64,000 bases of DNA from Actinophytocola sp044466355 (GCF_044466355.1 NZ_JBITMQ010000014.1:124001-188000), one strand, 5' to 3'. Counted from the first letter of the stretch, positions 16,442-27,157 are shown. The notes: generated by a model not told the origin, from the sequence alone. A program made the numbers and translations.

Positions 16442-18088
16442 TTACGTTTTTTTGCTGGTCAGTGGGACTGTTACCAGTGGGGTCAGGGTTGGGGTTGTGC
16501 CGCCGTCGGCGCGTTCCACGATCATCTCCGCGGCGCGGCCGTTGGTGCGTAGCGTCGCGACCGCGTTGCCGAAGTACGGGCCGGCGACCTTGTCCCACTC
16601 CAGCGGCAGCGGGTCGATGTGCGGCGACCGCAGCATCCACCACCGCAGGACCGCCGCGAACGGTCGCCACCAGCCCAGCCGGAACAGCGGCCGCATCGCC
16701 GCGGGTGCCCGGTTGTGCACCGGCGAGCACACCAGCTGCCACACCGCCGCCTTCACCGCCCGCCGGAACCGCACCCGCGCCGCGTACACGTGGTGCACGT
16801 CGCCCGACAGCACGCACACCGTCGACGTCTCCGTGTCCGCGATCCGCTCGACGAGCCGCGACAGCCGGTCCGACGACGCCCGGAACGACGGCCAGTGCTC
16901 CAGGTCGGCGGTCTGCCGCAGCTTCTCCGCGAACCGCCCGCGCCACCCCGGCCGCCGGCACGCGACCTCGTTCATCGACTGCACGTGGCTGATCGCGTGC
17001 GGCATCAGCCACGGCAGCGACGACCCGATCAGCAGGTGGTCGAAGTCGCCCTCCGCGTGCTCCTCGATCCAGTCGAACTCGCTGTCGCTCACCATCGAGC
17101 GGGCGCCGCCCGACAGGATCCGACCCGAGCGGGTGTCGATCACCAGCAGCCGCACGTTGCCGAAGTCACGCCGGTAGCTCCACCGGGTGCCCTTGCGCCC
17201 GTTGACCTCCTGGCGGGCGCGGTCGGCGAAGTCGTCCAGCAGGTCGGCCGCGTCCCCGGCCCGGCCCTGCTCGAGCACCGCCGCGTACAGCTCGTCGGCG
17301 GCGAGGTCCTCGGGGCTGAGGTTGCCGATGTGCTGGTAGATCCAGTACGTGGCGAGCGCGGCCCGTTCCCGCCGCGGCCACCAGGTGGTCCGCTCCATCT
17401 CGTCCCGCCACGTCTGCGAGGTGTTCCAGTCGTCGCGCACGTCGTGGTCGTCGAAGATCATCGACGTGGGCACGGTCGACATCAGCCAGCGGGTCAGCGG
17501 CGCGGTCCACGCCTCGTGGTAGAGGTGCGCGTACTCCTCGAAGTCCGCGACCTCGATCCCGGGCGCCTCGTCGAGGGACCGCCGGCCCGCGATCCACTCC
17601 TGGGTGCCCTTCGTGGTCTCGTCGGCGTAGACCTGGTCGCCGAGCAGCATCAGCGAGTCGGGCCAGTCGATCTCGTCCTCGGTGAGCATGCGGCGCGCGT
17701 ACGCGGCGAGCGCGTCCGTGCCCATCTTCTTCCGCTCCGTCGGGTCGCCGGTCTCCGGCATCCGACAGGACCCGAACACCATCAGGAACGCCGGGTCGCC
17801 GCCCTCGGGGTAGGTGCGGATCCGGCTCGGCGGGAACTCGGAGCCGGGCGGCGGCCAGACGGTCTCCCCGTCGAGCGCCACCTCGTACGGCGTCGACGTG
17901 CCGGGCGCCAGCCCGGTGACGGCGACGAGCGCGTAGTGATGTCCGGACACGGTGAACGTGTGCGCACGCGCGTTCCCGATGGAAACGGTGCACGGTTCGG
18001 CGGTCTCCACCCACACCGTCGCGGAGCGGGTGTCGACATGTCGCAGCAGCGGGCCGAGCAGCAGTCTGGGCACTCTGACATCAAACAT
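16442..18088 (-). CDS. PhoD-like metallophosphoesterase (alkaline phosphatase D family)
   Basis: 548 residues from ATG 18088. An N-terminal PhoD_N-like beta domain (VPRLLLGPLLRHVDTRSATV) precedes a metallophosphatase domain with FGSCRMPE, LMLLGDQVYADET, IFDDHDVRDDWN and VLSGDVHHVYA, which carry the metal-binding Asp, Asn and His. I see no Tat or Sec signal, unlike classical PhoD, so it may act in the cytoplasm on phosphodiesters or alkyl phosphates. It is divergent from the NIPSNAP gene (55-bp gap) and convergent with PCD. Confidence 0.88.
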   Translation of the reverse strand: MFDVRVPRLLLGPLLRHVDTRSATVWVETAEPCTVSIGNARAHTFTVSGHHYALVAVTGLAPGTSTPYEVALDGETVWPPPGSEFPPSRIRTYPEGGDPAFLMVFGSCRMPETGDPTERKKMGTDALAAYARRMLTEDEIDWPDSLMLLGDQVYADETTKGTQEWIAGRRSLDEAPGIEVADFEEYAHLYHEAWTAPLTRWLMSTVPTSMIFDDHDVRDDWNTSQTWRDEMERTTWWPRRERAALATYWIYQHIGNLSPEDLAADELYAAVLEQGRAGDAADLLDDFADRARQEVNGRKGTRWSYRRDFGNVRLLVIDTRSGRILSGGARSMVSDSEFDWIEEHAEGDFDHLLIGSSLPWLMPHAISHVQSMNEVACRRPGWRGRFAEKLRQTADLEHWPSFRASSDRLSRLVERIADTETSTVCVLSGDVHHVYAARVRFRRAVKAAVWQLVCSPVHNRAPAAMRPLFRLGWWRPFAAVLRWWMLRSPHIDPLPLEWDKVAGPYFGNAVATLRTNGRAAEMIVERADGGTTPTLTPLVTVPLTSKKT

Positions 18089-18143
18089 GGCGCACCAATA
18101 AGGTGACACCCGCCCAGGTGATCCACCGCGATAGGGAGCGGCG

Positions 18144-18839
18144 ATGGCCGATGTTCTCGAGCTCCGGCAGTACACCCTCCACCCCGGCAGGCGCGACGAC
18201 CTGATCGAGCTGTTCGACCGCGAGTTCGTGGAGTCCCAGGACGCGGTAGGCGCCCAGGTCCTGGGGCAGTTCCGCGACCGCGACGACGAGGACCGGTTCG
18301 TCTGGTTGCGCGGCTTCGCCGACATGCCGACCAGGGGCCGGGCGCTCGCGGAGTTCTACGGCGGTCCGGTGTGGGCGGCGCACCGTGACAAGGCCAACGA
18401 CACGATGATCGACTCGGACGACGTGCTCCTGCTACGTCCCGTGGCCGACTTCGACCTGACGGGCTTCACCCGCGGCGGTGACACCACGCTGGTCACGGTC
18501 ACCATCTACCACCTGCCGGAAGGCGGCGAGGACGCCTTCGTCGACTTCTTCACCACCACCGTCGGGCCGCTGCTGGCCGACACCGGCGCCGAACCGCTGG
18601 CCGTGCTGCGCACGCTGCGTGCCGAGAACAACTTCCCGGCCCTCCCGGTCCGCGAGGACACGAACGTCGTGGCGTGGGTCGGTTCGTTCCCGGGCTCGGA
18701 CGAGCTGGTGGAACACGTGCGACAGCTCGGTCGCGACACCCGCTGGACCCACGACACGCTGCCGGTGCTGACCAAGCAGCTGAGCCGCCCGCCGGAGCAG
18801 CTGCAACTGGCGCCGACATCCCGCTCCCTCATCCGGTAA
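18144..18839 (+). CDS. NIPSNAP-family protein
   Basis: 231 residues. ELRQYTLHPGRRDDLIELFD and later VTVTIYHLPEGGEDAFVDFF are two ferredoxin-like dimeric alpha-beta barrel repeats of the NIPSNAP type; FGRFRDRDDEDRFVWLRGF-like strands follow the first. The reaction is unknown; relatives are often small stress or oxygenase-like proteins. No signal peptide. Ribosome site GGGAGCGGCG. It is divergent from phoD. Confidence 0.75.
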   Translation: MADVLELRQYTLHPGRRDDLIELFDREFVESQDAVGAQVLGQFRDRDDEDRFVWLRGFADMPTRGRALAEFYGGPVWAAHRDKANDTMIDSDDVLLLRPVADFDLTGFTRGGDTTLVTVTIYHLPEGGEDAFVDFFTTTVGPLLADTGAEPLAVLRTLRAENNFPALPVREDTNVVAWVGSFPGSDELVEHVRQLGRDTRWTHDTLPVLTKQLSRPPEQLQLAPTSRSLIR

Positions 18840-18894
18840 CGGTGAACACCGATCGGACGACCCTTCGGTCAGTAGCCCGACAGGAGGTCGCGCC

Positions 18895-19113
18895 ATGGGT
18901 GCGCAGGAGACGTGGGAAGTGCCGGTGGTCGACGCCCTCGACCGCGAACGCACGCTCGTGGTCACGGTGTCCGAGGGACGCGTCGCGGTGGTCCCGCCAC
19001 CGGGCGAGGGCTTCTACCTCCCGGCCCAGTCGGTGTGGCAGCTCCACGAGGCCGTCCGGGCAGCCGCGATCGTCGCGATGAAGGCGGGTAACGGCAACCG
19101 CGTGGCCGGCTGA
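18895..19113 (+). CDS. Small hypothetical protein (72 aa)
   Basis: 72 residues behind an AGGAGG site. Strand-rich first half (ETWEVPVVDALDRERTLVVT, VSEGRVAVVPPPGEGFYL), then a helix SVWQLHEAVRAAAIVAMKAG. I do not recognise a family; similar short proteins are common beside regulators in Pseudonocardiales. No Cys, no signal peptide. Confidence 0.6.
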   Translation: MGAQETWEVPVVDALDRERTLVVTVSEGRVAVVPPPGEGFYLPAQSVWQLHEAVRAAAIVAMKAGNGNRVAG

Positions 19114-19133
19114 CCGGACCGGCTTCGGCGACG

Positions 19134-19811
19134 TCAGAACGCGCTGATGGTCGCGGGCATCCGCTCACCGCGGGTGAGCGCGCTCGTCATCGCCGCCTGC
19201 CCGTGGCGCTCCACCGCCATGTCGACGAGGAGGTGGCACACCGGCGCGTACACCGGTGCGGGGAACCGCGGCGTCGCCACGTCAACGCTTCGCGCCAGAT
19301 CGTCGGCGTGGGTGACGATCTCGACCATGCGGGTCAGGAGGAAGTCCGCGCGGTCGAGACTCCACCCCTGCCAGGGGATCGTCACGACGTCGTGTGCCGT
19401 GCCTCCCTCGAGCATTCGCCGCGCGTCCGTCAGTGCGGCGGCGCAGCGCTCGACCATCGCGTCGAAGCCCTGCTCCGCCTCGGCCAGGTCGTTGGTCCGG
19501 TCGTTCGCGGGATCGTCCAGCGACTCGGCTGTGACCCACGCGGCGCGGCGGTAGTGGTCCGCGGCCCCGTCGAGGGGTTCCCCCGCGGCCGCAGACGAGA
19601 GGATCGTCTGGGCGTGGACGAGCTGACGTCCCAGGTGGCAGGCGAGCATGCCGACGCTCATCAGAGGGAGCGCACTGTCGCCGGACCACCGGTCTCGGAC
19701 CGCCGGACGTGAGACGAGATCGAGGCCGATGACGGCTGCGTCGAGGAAGGCCGTGTCGAACGCGTCCACCGGGCCCGTGCCGGCCGACCGCGGCTCGATG
19801 TAGTCGCTCAC
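19134..19811 (-). CDS. DinB/MDMPI-type metal-binding domain protein
   Basis: 225 residues from GTG 19811. The four-helix-bundle pattern of mycothiol-dependent maleylpyruvate isomerase-like proteins is visible: LMSVGMLACHLGRQLVHAQ (first metal His), a middle helix EAEQGFDAMVERCAAALTDA, and LLTRMVEIVTHADDLARSV (second His) near the C-terminus. Such proteins are probably mycothiol-dependent transferases or isomerases; the substrate is unknown. It starts just after the ychF stop, so the two may be cotranscribed. Confidence 0.72.
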   Translation of the reverse strand: MSDYIEPRSAGTGPVDAFDTAFLDAAVIGLDLVSRPAVRDRWSGDSALPLMSVGMLACHLGRQLVHAQTILSSAAAGEPLDGAADHYRRAAWVTAESLDDPANDRTNDLAEAEQGFDAMVERCAAALTDARRMLEGGTAHDVVTIPWQGWSLDRADFLLTRMVEIVTHADDLARSVDVATPRFPAPVYAPVCHLLVDMAVERHGQAAMTSALTRGERMPATISAF

Positions 19812-19821
19812 CTGGGGTACC

Positions 19822-20904
<1,083 letters not shown>

Positions 20905-21112
20905 CGGTCCAACTCTACGGCCTCGGTGTCCGGCGAATCGCGGAGACCAGCGGGTAGCACTTCCGCCACGGTCAGCGACATCACATCTGAATTGTTGGAC
21001 CGCCAGAAGGATTACCCCGTTTGGCTTCTAGTCAGTTCTGATCCGCTCAACAACACTCCGTGAGCACCTGTGGCTCGATCAGGTAAACCCCATCGCAGAC
21101 GAAGGACTTGGG

Positions 21113-24100
21113 ATGACCCAACGTGAATCGCGCCGGCGAGGCCTCGGCGCGGCGTTCACGGCGGCGGTCGTCGGCCTCTCGCTGACAGCCGCCCTGCCGT
21201 CGACCGCCACCGCCGCCCCACCGGCGGCGCCGCAGGCACCCGGTGCGGGGGCCGACCTCCTCGGGAAGCAGGACCAGGAACTGATCGCCGACGCCCTCGA
21301 GGCGGGTGAGAAGACGGTCGACATCCTGGTTCTCGCGAAGGCCGGCCAGGAGAAGGCGAGCGTCGACCAGCTGAAGGCCGCGGGCGCGAAGATCAAGTAC
21401 CGGGCCGACGAGCTCGGCTACGTCCGCGCCGAGGTGCCGACGGCCGACGTCGCGAAGTTCGCGAAGCTGTCCTCGGTCCTCGCGGTGGACCTCGACCGCG
21501 AGTACGGCTTCGGCGAGCCGCGCCCGCTCGGCATCGACGACCCCGACCCGCAGCCGGCCCCCGGCGCGAACACCCCGGCGGTCAACCCCTACATGCCGAC
21601 CGGTGACACCGGCGCCGCCCAGTTCGTCGAGAAGAACCCCAAGTTCGACGGCCGCGGCGTGACCGTCGGCATCATCGACTCGGGCGTCGACATCGGCCAC
21701 CCGTCGCTCGCGACCACCAGCACCGGCGAGCGCAAGATCGTCGACTGGATCACGGCGACCGACTCCGGCTTCACGAACGGCGTCAACAACGACGACGACC
21801 CGACGTGGATCGACATGAGCAACCCCGCCCCGGGGCAGCCCGCCACGTTCCGGTACGGCCTGTTCAACGAGCGGGACGCGCGCCTGGGCGGTGAGGTCGG
21901 CAACGACGTCAACCGCGACGGCAACCCGGCGGGCAGCATCGGCACGTACGGCGTGCTGTGGGACACCGCCACCAACACCGTCTGGGTCGACACGAACCAG
22001 GACAAGTCGTTCGCCGACGAGAAGGCGATGACCGACTACAAGGTCAAGCAGGACTCCGACGAGTTCGGCACCGACAACCCGTCGACGCCGGTCCGCGAGT
22101 CCATGCCGTTCGTCGTGCAGACCGACGCCGCCAACCAGGCCGTGAACATCGGCATCGTGTCCGGCGCCCACGGTTCGCACGTCGCGGGCATCGTCGCGGG
22201 GAACAAGCTGTTCGGCGGCACCATGAACGGCGCGGCCCCCGGCGCGAAGCTCGTGTCGGTCCGGGTCTGCCTGTTCGTCACCGGCTGCACCCGCCACGCC
22301 ATGGAGGAGGGCATGGTCTACGCCGCCAAGAACGGCGTCGACGTGCTCAACATGTCGGTCGGCGGCCTCGACCCGGTCAACGACGGCGAGTCCGACACCG
22401 AACTGCTCTACAACCGCCTGATCGACGAGTACGGCGTGCAGATCTTCATCTCCGCGGGCAACGACGGCGCGGCCTCCAACACGGTGAGCCGCCCGTCGCT
22501 GGCGAGCAAGGTGATGAGCGTCGGCTCGTACATCACGAAGGCCACCTGGCAGCGCAACTACGGCTCGGACGCGATCGCCGAGGACAACCTGCACCCGTTC
22601 TCCGGCCGCGGCCCGACCGAGGCCGGTGGCTTCAAGCCGGACATCGTGGCGCCGGGCTCGGCGATCTCGACGGTCCCGACGTGGCAGCACGGCGGCCCGG
22701 TCGGCGGCACCTACCCGCTGCCCCCGGGTTACGCGATGTTCAACGGCACCTCGATGGCGTCCCCGCAGGCCGCCGGTGCCGCCGCGCTGCTGGTCAGCGC
22801 GGCCGTGCAGCGGGACGTCTCGCACGACCCGGAGCAGATCCGGACGGCGATGAAGTCCAGCGCCCGGTACCTGAAGAACTACCAGGCCTACGAGCAGGGC
22901 AACGGCCTCATCGACGTGGCCAAGGCCTGGAACATGCTGAAGGCGGACATCCGCACCACCGACATCACCTCGTCGGTCGAGATCAACACCGTGCTGTCGG
23001 ACTTCCTGAGCACCCCCGACACCGGCCTCGGCATCCACGACCGGGAGGGCGTGCAGCGGGGTGACCGGTTCGTCCGCGAGTACACGTTCAAGCGCACCTC
23101 CGGCAAGGCGAGCCCGCTGACCTACCGCGTCAAGTGGGTCGGCAACGACGGCACGTTCACCTCGGCGCAGACGATCACCCTGCCGCTGAACTCGGCGGTG
23201 AAGTTCCGGGTGACCGTCAACCCGAAGTCCTCGGGCATCCACTCGGCGATCCTCAACCTGGACAGCCCGCTGACCACGGGCATCGAGTACCAGACGATGA
23301 ACGTCGTCATCGCGGCCGAGGACTTCACCGCGGACAGCGGCTACCAGATCCGCCACGGCGGCGAGGTCGCGCGCAACGACGTCGACAGCTACTTCGTCCG
23401 CGTCCCGGTGGGCACGCCGGCGCTGAAGGTCGACCTGCAGGGCGGCGGCACCGCGCCGGGCGAAGGCCAGGTCCGGTTCCTGCGGTACCACCCGTACGGC
23501 CTGACCGTCGAGCGGAACACGCAGACCACGAACTGCTACAACCCGCCGGTCCCGCCGGGCAACGCCTGCAACCTGGGTGACAGCCCGACGAGCCGCACGG
23601 CGACGAACCCGACGCCGGGCGTGTGGGAGATCGTGGTCGAGGCCCGCCGCACGTCCGACGTCGCGAAGGCCCCGTACACGCTGACGGTGTCGGTGCTGGG
23701 CGCGACCGTGTCCCCGAACCCGGACACCATCGCGTCGGCGACGCTCAACCAGCCGGTCGACCGCGAGTACACGCTGAAGAACGCGTTCGGTCCGTTCACC
23801 GGCCGGGCCGCGGGCACCAACCTTGGCAGCGCCAAGGTGGCCCGCCCGTCGATCGCGCACAACGCGCAGACGCAGGTCCAGATCCCGGTGGCGGCGGGCG
23901 CGTCGCAGCTGCGGGTCAAGATCGGCAAGACGAGTGACCTGATGGCCGACCTCGACCTGTTCCTCTACAACTGCACCAGTGGCAGCTGTGCACTGACCGC
24001 GCAGAGCGCGGACAGCGACTCGGAGGAGTCGGTCACGGTGAACAACCCGGCCGCGGGCGTGTGGATCGCGCTGGTGCACGGCTACGCGGTGCCGGCGGGC

Positions 24101-24331
24101 ACCACGGAGTACGACTACCTCGACGTGTTCAGCGGCGCCGCGTTCGGCTCGATCACCGTCGCCGACGCGAACGCGGAGCGTCCCGGTGGCGCCGAGTGGA
24201 CCGTCACGGGCACGGTGACGCCGAAGGTCGTCCCGGCCGCGGGTCGCGTGCTGCTCGGCACCGTCGAGGTCCGCACGGACGCGAACGCGCTGGTCGGCAC
24301 CGGTGACGTGATCGTCCAGTCGGTCTCGTAG
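21113..24331 (+). CDS. Secreted S8-family serine protease (subtilase) with a long catalytic insert
   Basis: 1072 residues. A Sec signal (GAAFTAAVVGLSLTAALPST then ATAAP) is followed by a propeptide-like region to about 130. The catalytic residues are Asp 189 in GIIDSGVDIGHPSL, His 356 in GAHGSHVAGIVAG and Ser 547 in FNGTSMASPQAAG. The 167-residue stretch between Asp and His is far longer than in subtilisin and recalls tripeptidyl-peptidase II-type subtilases. The C-terminal half holds beta-rich modules and a likely pre-peptidase C-terminal domain (KTSDLMADLDLFLYNCTSGS). It probably degrades extracellular protein. A strong terminator follows. Confidence 0.93.
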   Translation: MTQRESRRRGLGAAFTAAVVGLSLTAALPSTATAAPPAAPQAPGAGADLLGKQDQELIADALEAGEKTVDILVLAKAGQEKASVDQLKAAGAKIKYRADELGYVRAEVPTADVAKFAKLSSVLAVDLDREYGFGEPRPLGIDDPDPQPAPGANTPAVNPYMPTGDTGAAQFVEKNPKFDGRGVTVGIIDSGVDIGHPSLATTSTGERKIVDWITATDSGFTNGVNNDDDPTWIDMSNPAPGQPATFRYGLFNERDARLGGEVGNDVNRDGNPAGSIGTYGVLWDTATNTVWVDTNQDKSFADEKAMTDYKVKQDSDEFGTDNPSTPVRESMPFVVQTDAANQAVNIGIVSGAHGSHVAGIVAGNKLFGGTMNGAAPGAKLVSVRVCLFVTGCTRHAMEEGMVYAAKNGVDVLNMSVGGLDPVNDGESDTELLYNRLIDEYGVQIFISAGNDGAASNTVSRPSLASKVMSVGSYITKATWQRNYGSDAIAEDNLHPFSGRGPTEAGGFKPDIVAPGSAISTVPTWQHGGPVGGTYPLPPGYAMFNGTSMASPQAAGAAALLVSAAVQRDVSHDPEQIRTAMKSSARYLKNYQAYEQGNGLIDVAKAWNMLKADIRTTDITSSVEINTVLSDFLSTPDTGLGIHDREGVQRGDRFVREYTFKRTSGKASPLTYRVKWVGNDGTFTSAQTITLPLNSAVKFRVTVNPKSSGIHSAILNLDSPLTTGIEYQTMNVVIAAEDFTADSGYQIRHGGEVARNDVDSYFVRVPVGTPALKVDLQGGGTAPGEGQVRFLRYHPYGLTVERNTQTTNCYNPPVPPGNACNLGDSPTSRTATNPTPGVWEIVVEARRTSDVAKAPYTLTVSVLGATVSPNPDTIASATLNQPVDREYTLKNAFGPFTGRAAGTNLGSAKVARPSIAHNAQTQVQIPVAAGASQLRVKIGKTSDLMADLDLFLYNCTSGSCALTAQSADSDSEESVTVNNPAAGVWIALVHGYAVPAGTTEYDYLDVFSGAAFGSITVADANAERPGGAEWTVTGTVTPKVVPAAGRVLLGTVEVRTDANALVGTGDVIVQSVS

Positions 24332-24343
24332 CGGTACCTCTTC

Positions 24344-24379
24344 GACAGCGGCCGGGTCCGGTTGGGCCCGGCCGCTGTC
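24344..24379 (+). terminator. Strong hairpin terminator after the subtilase gene
   Basis: GACAGCGGCCGGG at 24344-24356 pairs perfectly with CCCGGCCGCTGTC at 24367-24379 around a ten-base loop. It starts 13 bases after the stop codon. Confidence 0.85.
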
Positions 24380-24421
24380 ATGTCCGAATACCGCGAGTGC
24401 CTCGGCGTCATGGCTGGCAGC

Positions 24422-25873
24422 ATGGGTGACGTGCTGATTGACGAGGACCAGGGCTACCGGGCGTCGGCGTCGCGGGACACCCGTTTCGACGGCCAGTTCA
24501 TCCTGGCCGTGCGGACGACGGGCATCTACTGCCGCCCGTCCTGCCCGGCCGCCATGCCGAAACGCGCCAACGTGCTGTTCTTCTCCACCGCCGCCGCGGC
24601 ACAACAGGCCGGTTTCCGCGCGTGCCGCCGCTGCCTGCCGGACTCGGTGCCCGGCTCCCCGGAGTGGAACCTGCGTGCCGACCTGGCCGGGCGCGCGATG
24701 CGCCTGATCACCGACGGCGTGGTCGAACGCGAAGGCGTCCCCGGCCTGGCGAAGCGCCTCGGCTACTCGGACCGCCACGTGACGAGGGTCCTGACGGCGG
24801 AGCTCGGCGCGGGCCCGCTCGCGCTGGCCAGGGCCCACCGCGCCCACTCGGCCCGCCTGCTGATCGAGACCACGACGCTGCCGCTGGCGGACATCGCGTT
24901 CGCGGCGGGCTTCGCGAGCGTCCGCCAGTTCAACGACACGATCCGCGCCGTCTTCGCCACCACCCCGACGGGCCTGCGCGCGGCGGCGAAACGACGTGCC
25001 ACCCCGACCGCGCCCGGCAAGGTGACGTTGCGCCTGCCGTACCGCGAGCCGTTCGACTACGACACTCTCCTGGATTTCCTTGCCGCACGCGCGATCCCGG
25101 GCGTGGAGTCCATAGTGGACGGATCGTACGGCCGCACGATGCGCCTCGCGCACGGCACGGGCACCGCGTGGCTGACCCCGGCGCACGGGCACATCGACTG
25201 CACGCTCTCCCTGGCCGACATGCGTGACCTGGGCAGCGCGGTGACCCGCCTGCGGCGCCTGCTGGACCTGGACGCGGACCCGGGTGCCGTCGGTGAGGTG
25301 CTGGGCGCCGACCCGGCTCTGGAAGCGTTGGTGCGCAAGAACCCCGGCCTGCGCCTGCCCGGCGCGGTGGACGGCGCGGAGATCGTGACGAGGGCGTTGG
25401 TCGGCCAGCAGATCACGGTGGCCGCGGCCCGCACGGCACTGACCACGCTCACCGCGGCGCTCGGCGAACCACTGTGCACTCCGGACGGTGACCTGACGGT
25501 GCTGTTCCCGACCCCCGCCGCGATCGCCGAACGGGGCGCGGAGGTGCTGCGTGGCCCCCGGCGCCGCACGGACACCATCCTGACGGTGAACGCGGCGCTC
25601 GCGGCGGGTGAGCTGGACGTGCACGTCGGCGCGGACCCGGAGGAGCTTTCCCAGGCGCTGCAGGAGTTCTCGGGCGTCGGCCCGTGGACGGCGGGGTACG
25701 TGCTGATGCGTGTGCTCGGTGCCCCGGACGTGCTCCTGACCGGTGACGTCGCGATGCGGAAGGGCGCGGCGAACCTGGGGCTGCCGTCCACTCCGGAGGC
25801 GTTGGAGGCGCATGCCGGCGCGTGGCGTCCGTGGCGCAGCTACGCCGGCATGCACCTCTGGTCAGCGGCCTAG
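24422..25873 (+). CDS. Ada-AlkA fusion: alkylation-response regulator and 3-methyladenine DNA glycosylase
   Basis: About 483 residues. The Ada N-domain has the zinc/methyl-acceptor Cys set YCRPSC and RACRRC (Cys 37, 41, 68, 71 from the chosen ATG, within one of E. coli Ada). An AraC-type HTH domain follows (VPGLAKRLGYSDRHVTRV), then an AlkA N-domain (LPYREPFDYDTLLDFLAARA) and an HhH-GPD glycosylase ending with GVGPWTAGYVLMRVLG and the catalytic Asp in LLTGDVAMRKGA. It would sense methyl-phosphotriesters and excise 3-alkyladenine. The O6-alkylguanine methyltransferase domain of E. coli Ada is absent. ATG 24410 or GTG 24431 are alternative starts. It shares CTAG with the convergent lyase stop. 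Confidence 0.92.
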   Translation: MGDVLIDEDQGYRASASRDTRFDGQFILAVRTTGIYCRPSCPAAMPKRANVLFFSTAAAAQQAGFRACRRCLPDSVPGSPEWNLRADLAGRAMRLITDGVVEREGVPGLAKRLGYSDRHVTRVLTAELGAGPLALARAHRAHSARLLIETTTLPLADIAFAAGFASVRQFNDTIRAVFATTPTGLRAAAKRRATPTAPGKVTLRLPYREPFDYDTLLDFLAARAIPGVESIVDGSYGRTMRLAHGTGTAWLTPAHGHIDCTLSLADMRDLGSAVTRLRRLLDLDADPGAVGEVLGADPALEALVRKNPGLRLPGAVDGAEIVTRALVGQQITVAAARTALTTLTAALGEPLCTPDGDLTVLFPTPAAIAERGAEVLRGPRRRTDTILTVNAALAAGELDVHVGADPEELSQALQEFSGVGPWTAGYVLMRVLGAPDVLLTGDVAMRKGAANLGLPSTPEALEAHAGAWRPWRSYAGMHLWSAA

Positions 25874-27024
25874 GAGTGCGTCACGGCGATGTCGTGTATC
25901 ACGACCTCGCCGTAGTTGCTCTCGTCGCACGGGTCGGAGTTGCCGCAGTTGGCCTGCGTGTACGCGCCCGCCTTGAAGTAACCGTCGGGGAAGCTCGCGC
26001 TGATGGTCGTCTGCAGGACACCGTTGTAGTAGGCCTTGACGCTGCCCCCGCTGACGACGAACTTCGCCTCGAACGGCGTGCCGAGCACGTAGTCGTCGTC
26101 GACGAGCTTGTGGTGGGTGGTGTCGCCCTTGGTGACGTAGAGCCGGGTGCCTTCGAGCCGGAAGACGGCCACGTCGTCGTCCCCGTCGTGGATCTGCCCG
26201 GCGACGACGTGCGGCTTGTCGGCCGGCAGGGCGGTGATCGCCTCGCGGATGACCATCGTGTGCGTGCCGTCGGTCGCGGACCAGCCCGTCTCGTCGGACC
26301 CGTCGGCGGTCATCTCCCGCAGTTCGGACCGGGGGTAGCTGGAACCGCCGGTGGTCACCCCGTTGACAGCGGACCGGAACAGGACGCCGTCGCAGTCGTC
26401 GGTGGCCCGGAACCAGGGGTCGACGGCGTAGGTGGCCAGTGCGGGCTGGGTGACCTCGTCGGGGTCCTCCTCCGCGCCGATGGGCAACTGGACCTTCCAG
26501 CCGGAGAGGTCGAGCACGTCCGCGGGGTAGTCGCACTCGCCGCCGGGTGCGTCCGCGCCGAACACGTCGACCTCGGTGATGCTGGTCCAGTCGTTGACCG
26601 TGTTGCCGTAGCCCACGACGCGCACGTACCTCGCGGCCCGGTCCACGAAGTCGTAGGTCTCGGCCTGCCGCGTGGTCCCGCTGCTGGTGCGCCGGTTGAC
26701 CACGGTGGCCCATGACGTGCCGTCGGAGGAGGTCTGCACCTCGAACGTGGCGCGCCGTTCGTCCCCGTTGTGCCAGGCGATGGCGAGCGATCCGAGGGTG
26801 GTCTCGGCGCCGAGGTCGTAGCGGATCCAGACCCCGTTCCCTTCGTCGGACCACCGCGTCGACAGGTCACCGTCCAACGTGTTGGCGGCGACGTTGCCGT
26901 CGTCCCCGCTGGCGATGACCGACCGGACGGCCACCGGTTCGGCCTGTGCCACACCTCCGATCAGGAGACCGGCCATGACCGGTGCCAACACCGTTGCCGC
27001 AACCCGAACACGTCTCACGTCCAC
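25870..27024 (-). CDS. Secreted CBM32-polysaccharide lyase family 7 protein (alginate lyase-like)
   Basis: 384 residues. The Sec signal ends GGVAQA around 28. Residues about 30-150 form an F5/8 type C (CBM32-like) carbohydrate-binding domain (NTLDGDLSTRWSDEGNGVWI, FVDRAARYVRVVGYGN). The rest is a PL7 beta-jelly roll with the three family motifs: SYPRSELREM, GQIHDGDDD and GYFKAGAYTQANC, which carry the Arg, Gln-x-His and Tyr active-site residues. It should cleave alginate or a related polyuronate outside the cell. Three Cys pairs may be disulfides. The neighbouring LacI operon could process other sugars; a link is only suggested by position. Confidence 0.9.
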   Translation of the reverse strand: MDVRRVRVAATVLAPVMAGLLIGGVAQAEPVAVRSVIASGDDGNVAANTLDGDLSTRWSDEGNGVWIRYDLGAETTLGSLAIAWHNGDERRATFEVQTSSDGTSWATVVNRRTSSGTTRQAETYDFVDRAARYVRVVGYGNTVNDWTSITEVDVFGADAPGGECDYPADVLDLSGWKVQLPIGAEEDPDEVTQPALATYAVDPWFRATDDCDGVLFRSAVNGVTTGGSSYPRSELREMTADGSDETGWSATDGTHTMVIREAITALPADKPHVVAGQIHDGDDDVAVFRLEGTRLYVTKGDTTHHKLVDDDYVLGTPFEAKFVVSGGSVKAYYNGVLQTTISASFPDGYFKAGAYTQANCGNSDPCDESNYGEVVIHDIAVTHS

Positions 27025-27157
27025 GCACCTCCGCAGTCGACTCGTTGACGTGAACCGACGCTACGGAAGTGGTACGGCTGATCGACCGTCAGTGACCGAA
27101 TGTTGCCAAGGGGCCTGTCCTCGCCGGACGGGCTGATCTCGGGGAGCGGGCCTTCCG
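27025..27157. other. Upstream region of the lyase gene, no gene seen
   Basis: This is the first third of the 353-bp gap between the PL7 and LacI genes. It should carry the lyase promoter, since both flanking genes point left. I found no clear operator in it. The rest of the gap holds two repeat units listed separately. Confidence 0.5.

Noticed and set aside
24366..24395. TGTCATGT block before Ada-AlkA as a damage promoter
   Set aside because: No TAnnnT hexamer lies eight bases after it.
21047..25855. A 1602-codon open frame on the minus strand
   Set aside because: It is the complement of the subtilase and Ada-AlkA genes, made of His/Arg/Val-rich low-complexity sequence with no domain; a GC-bias artefact.
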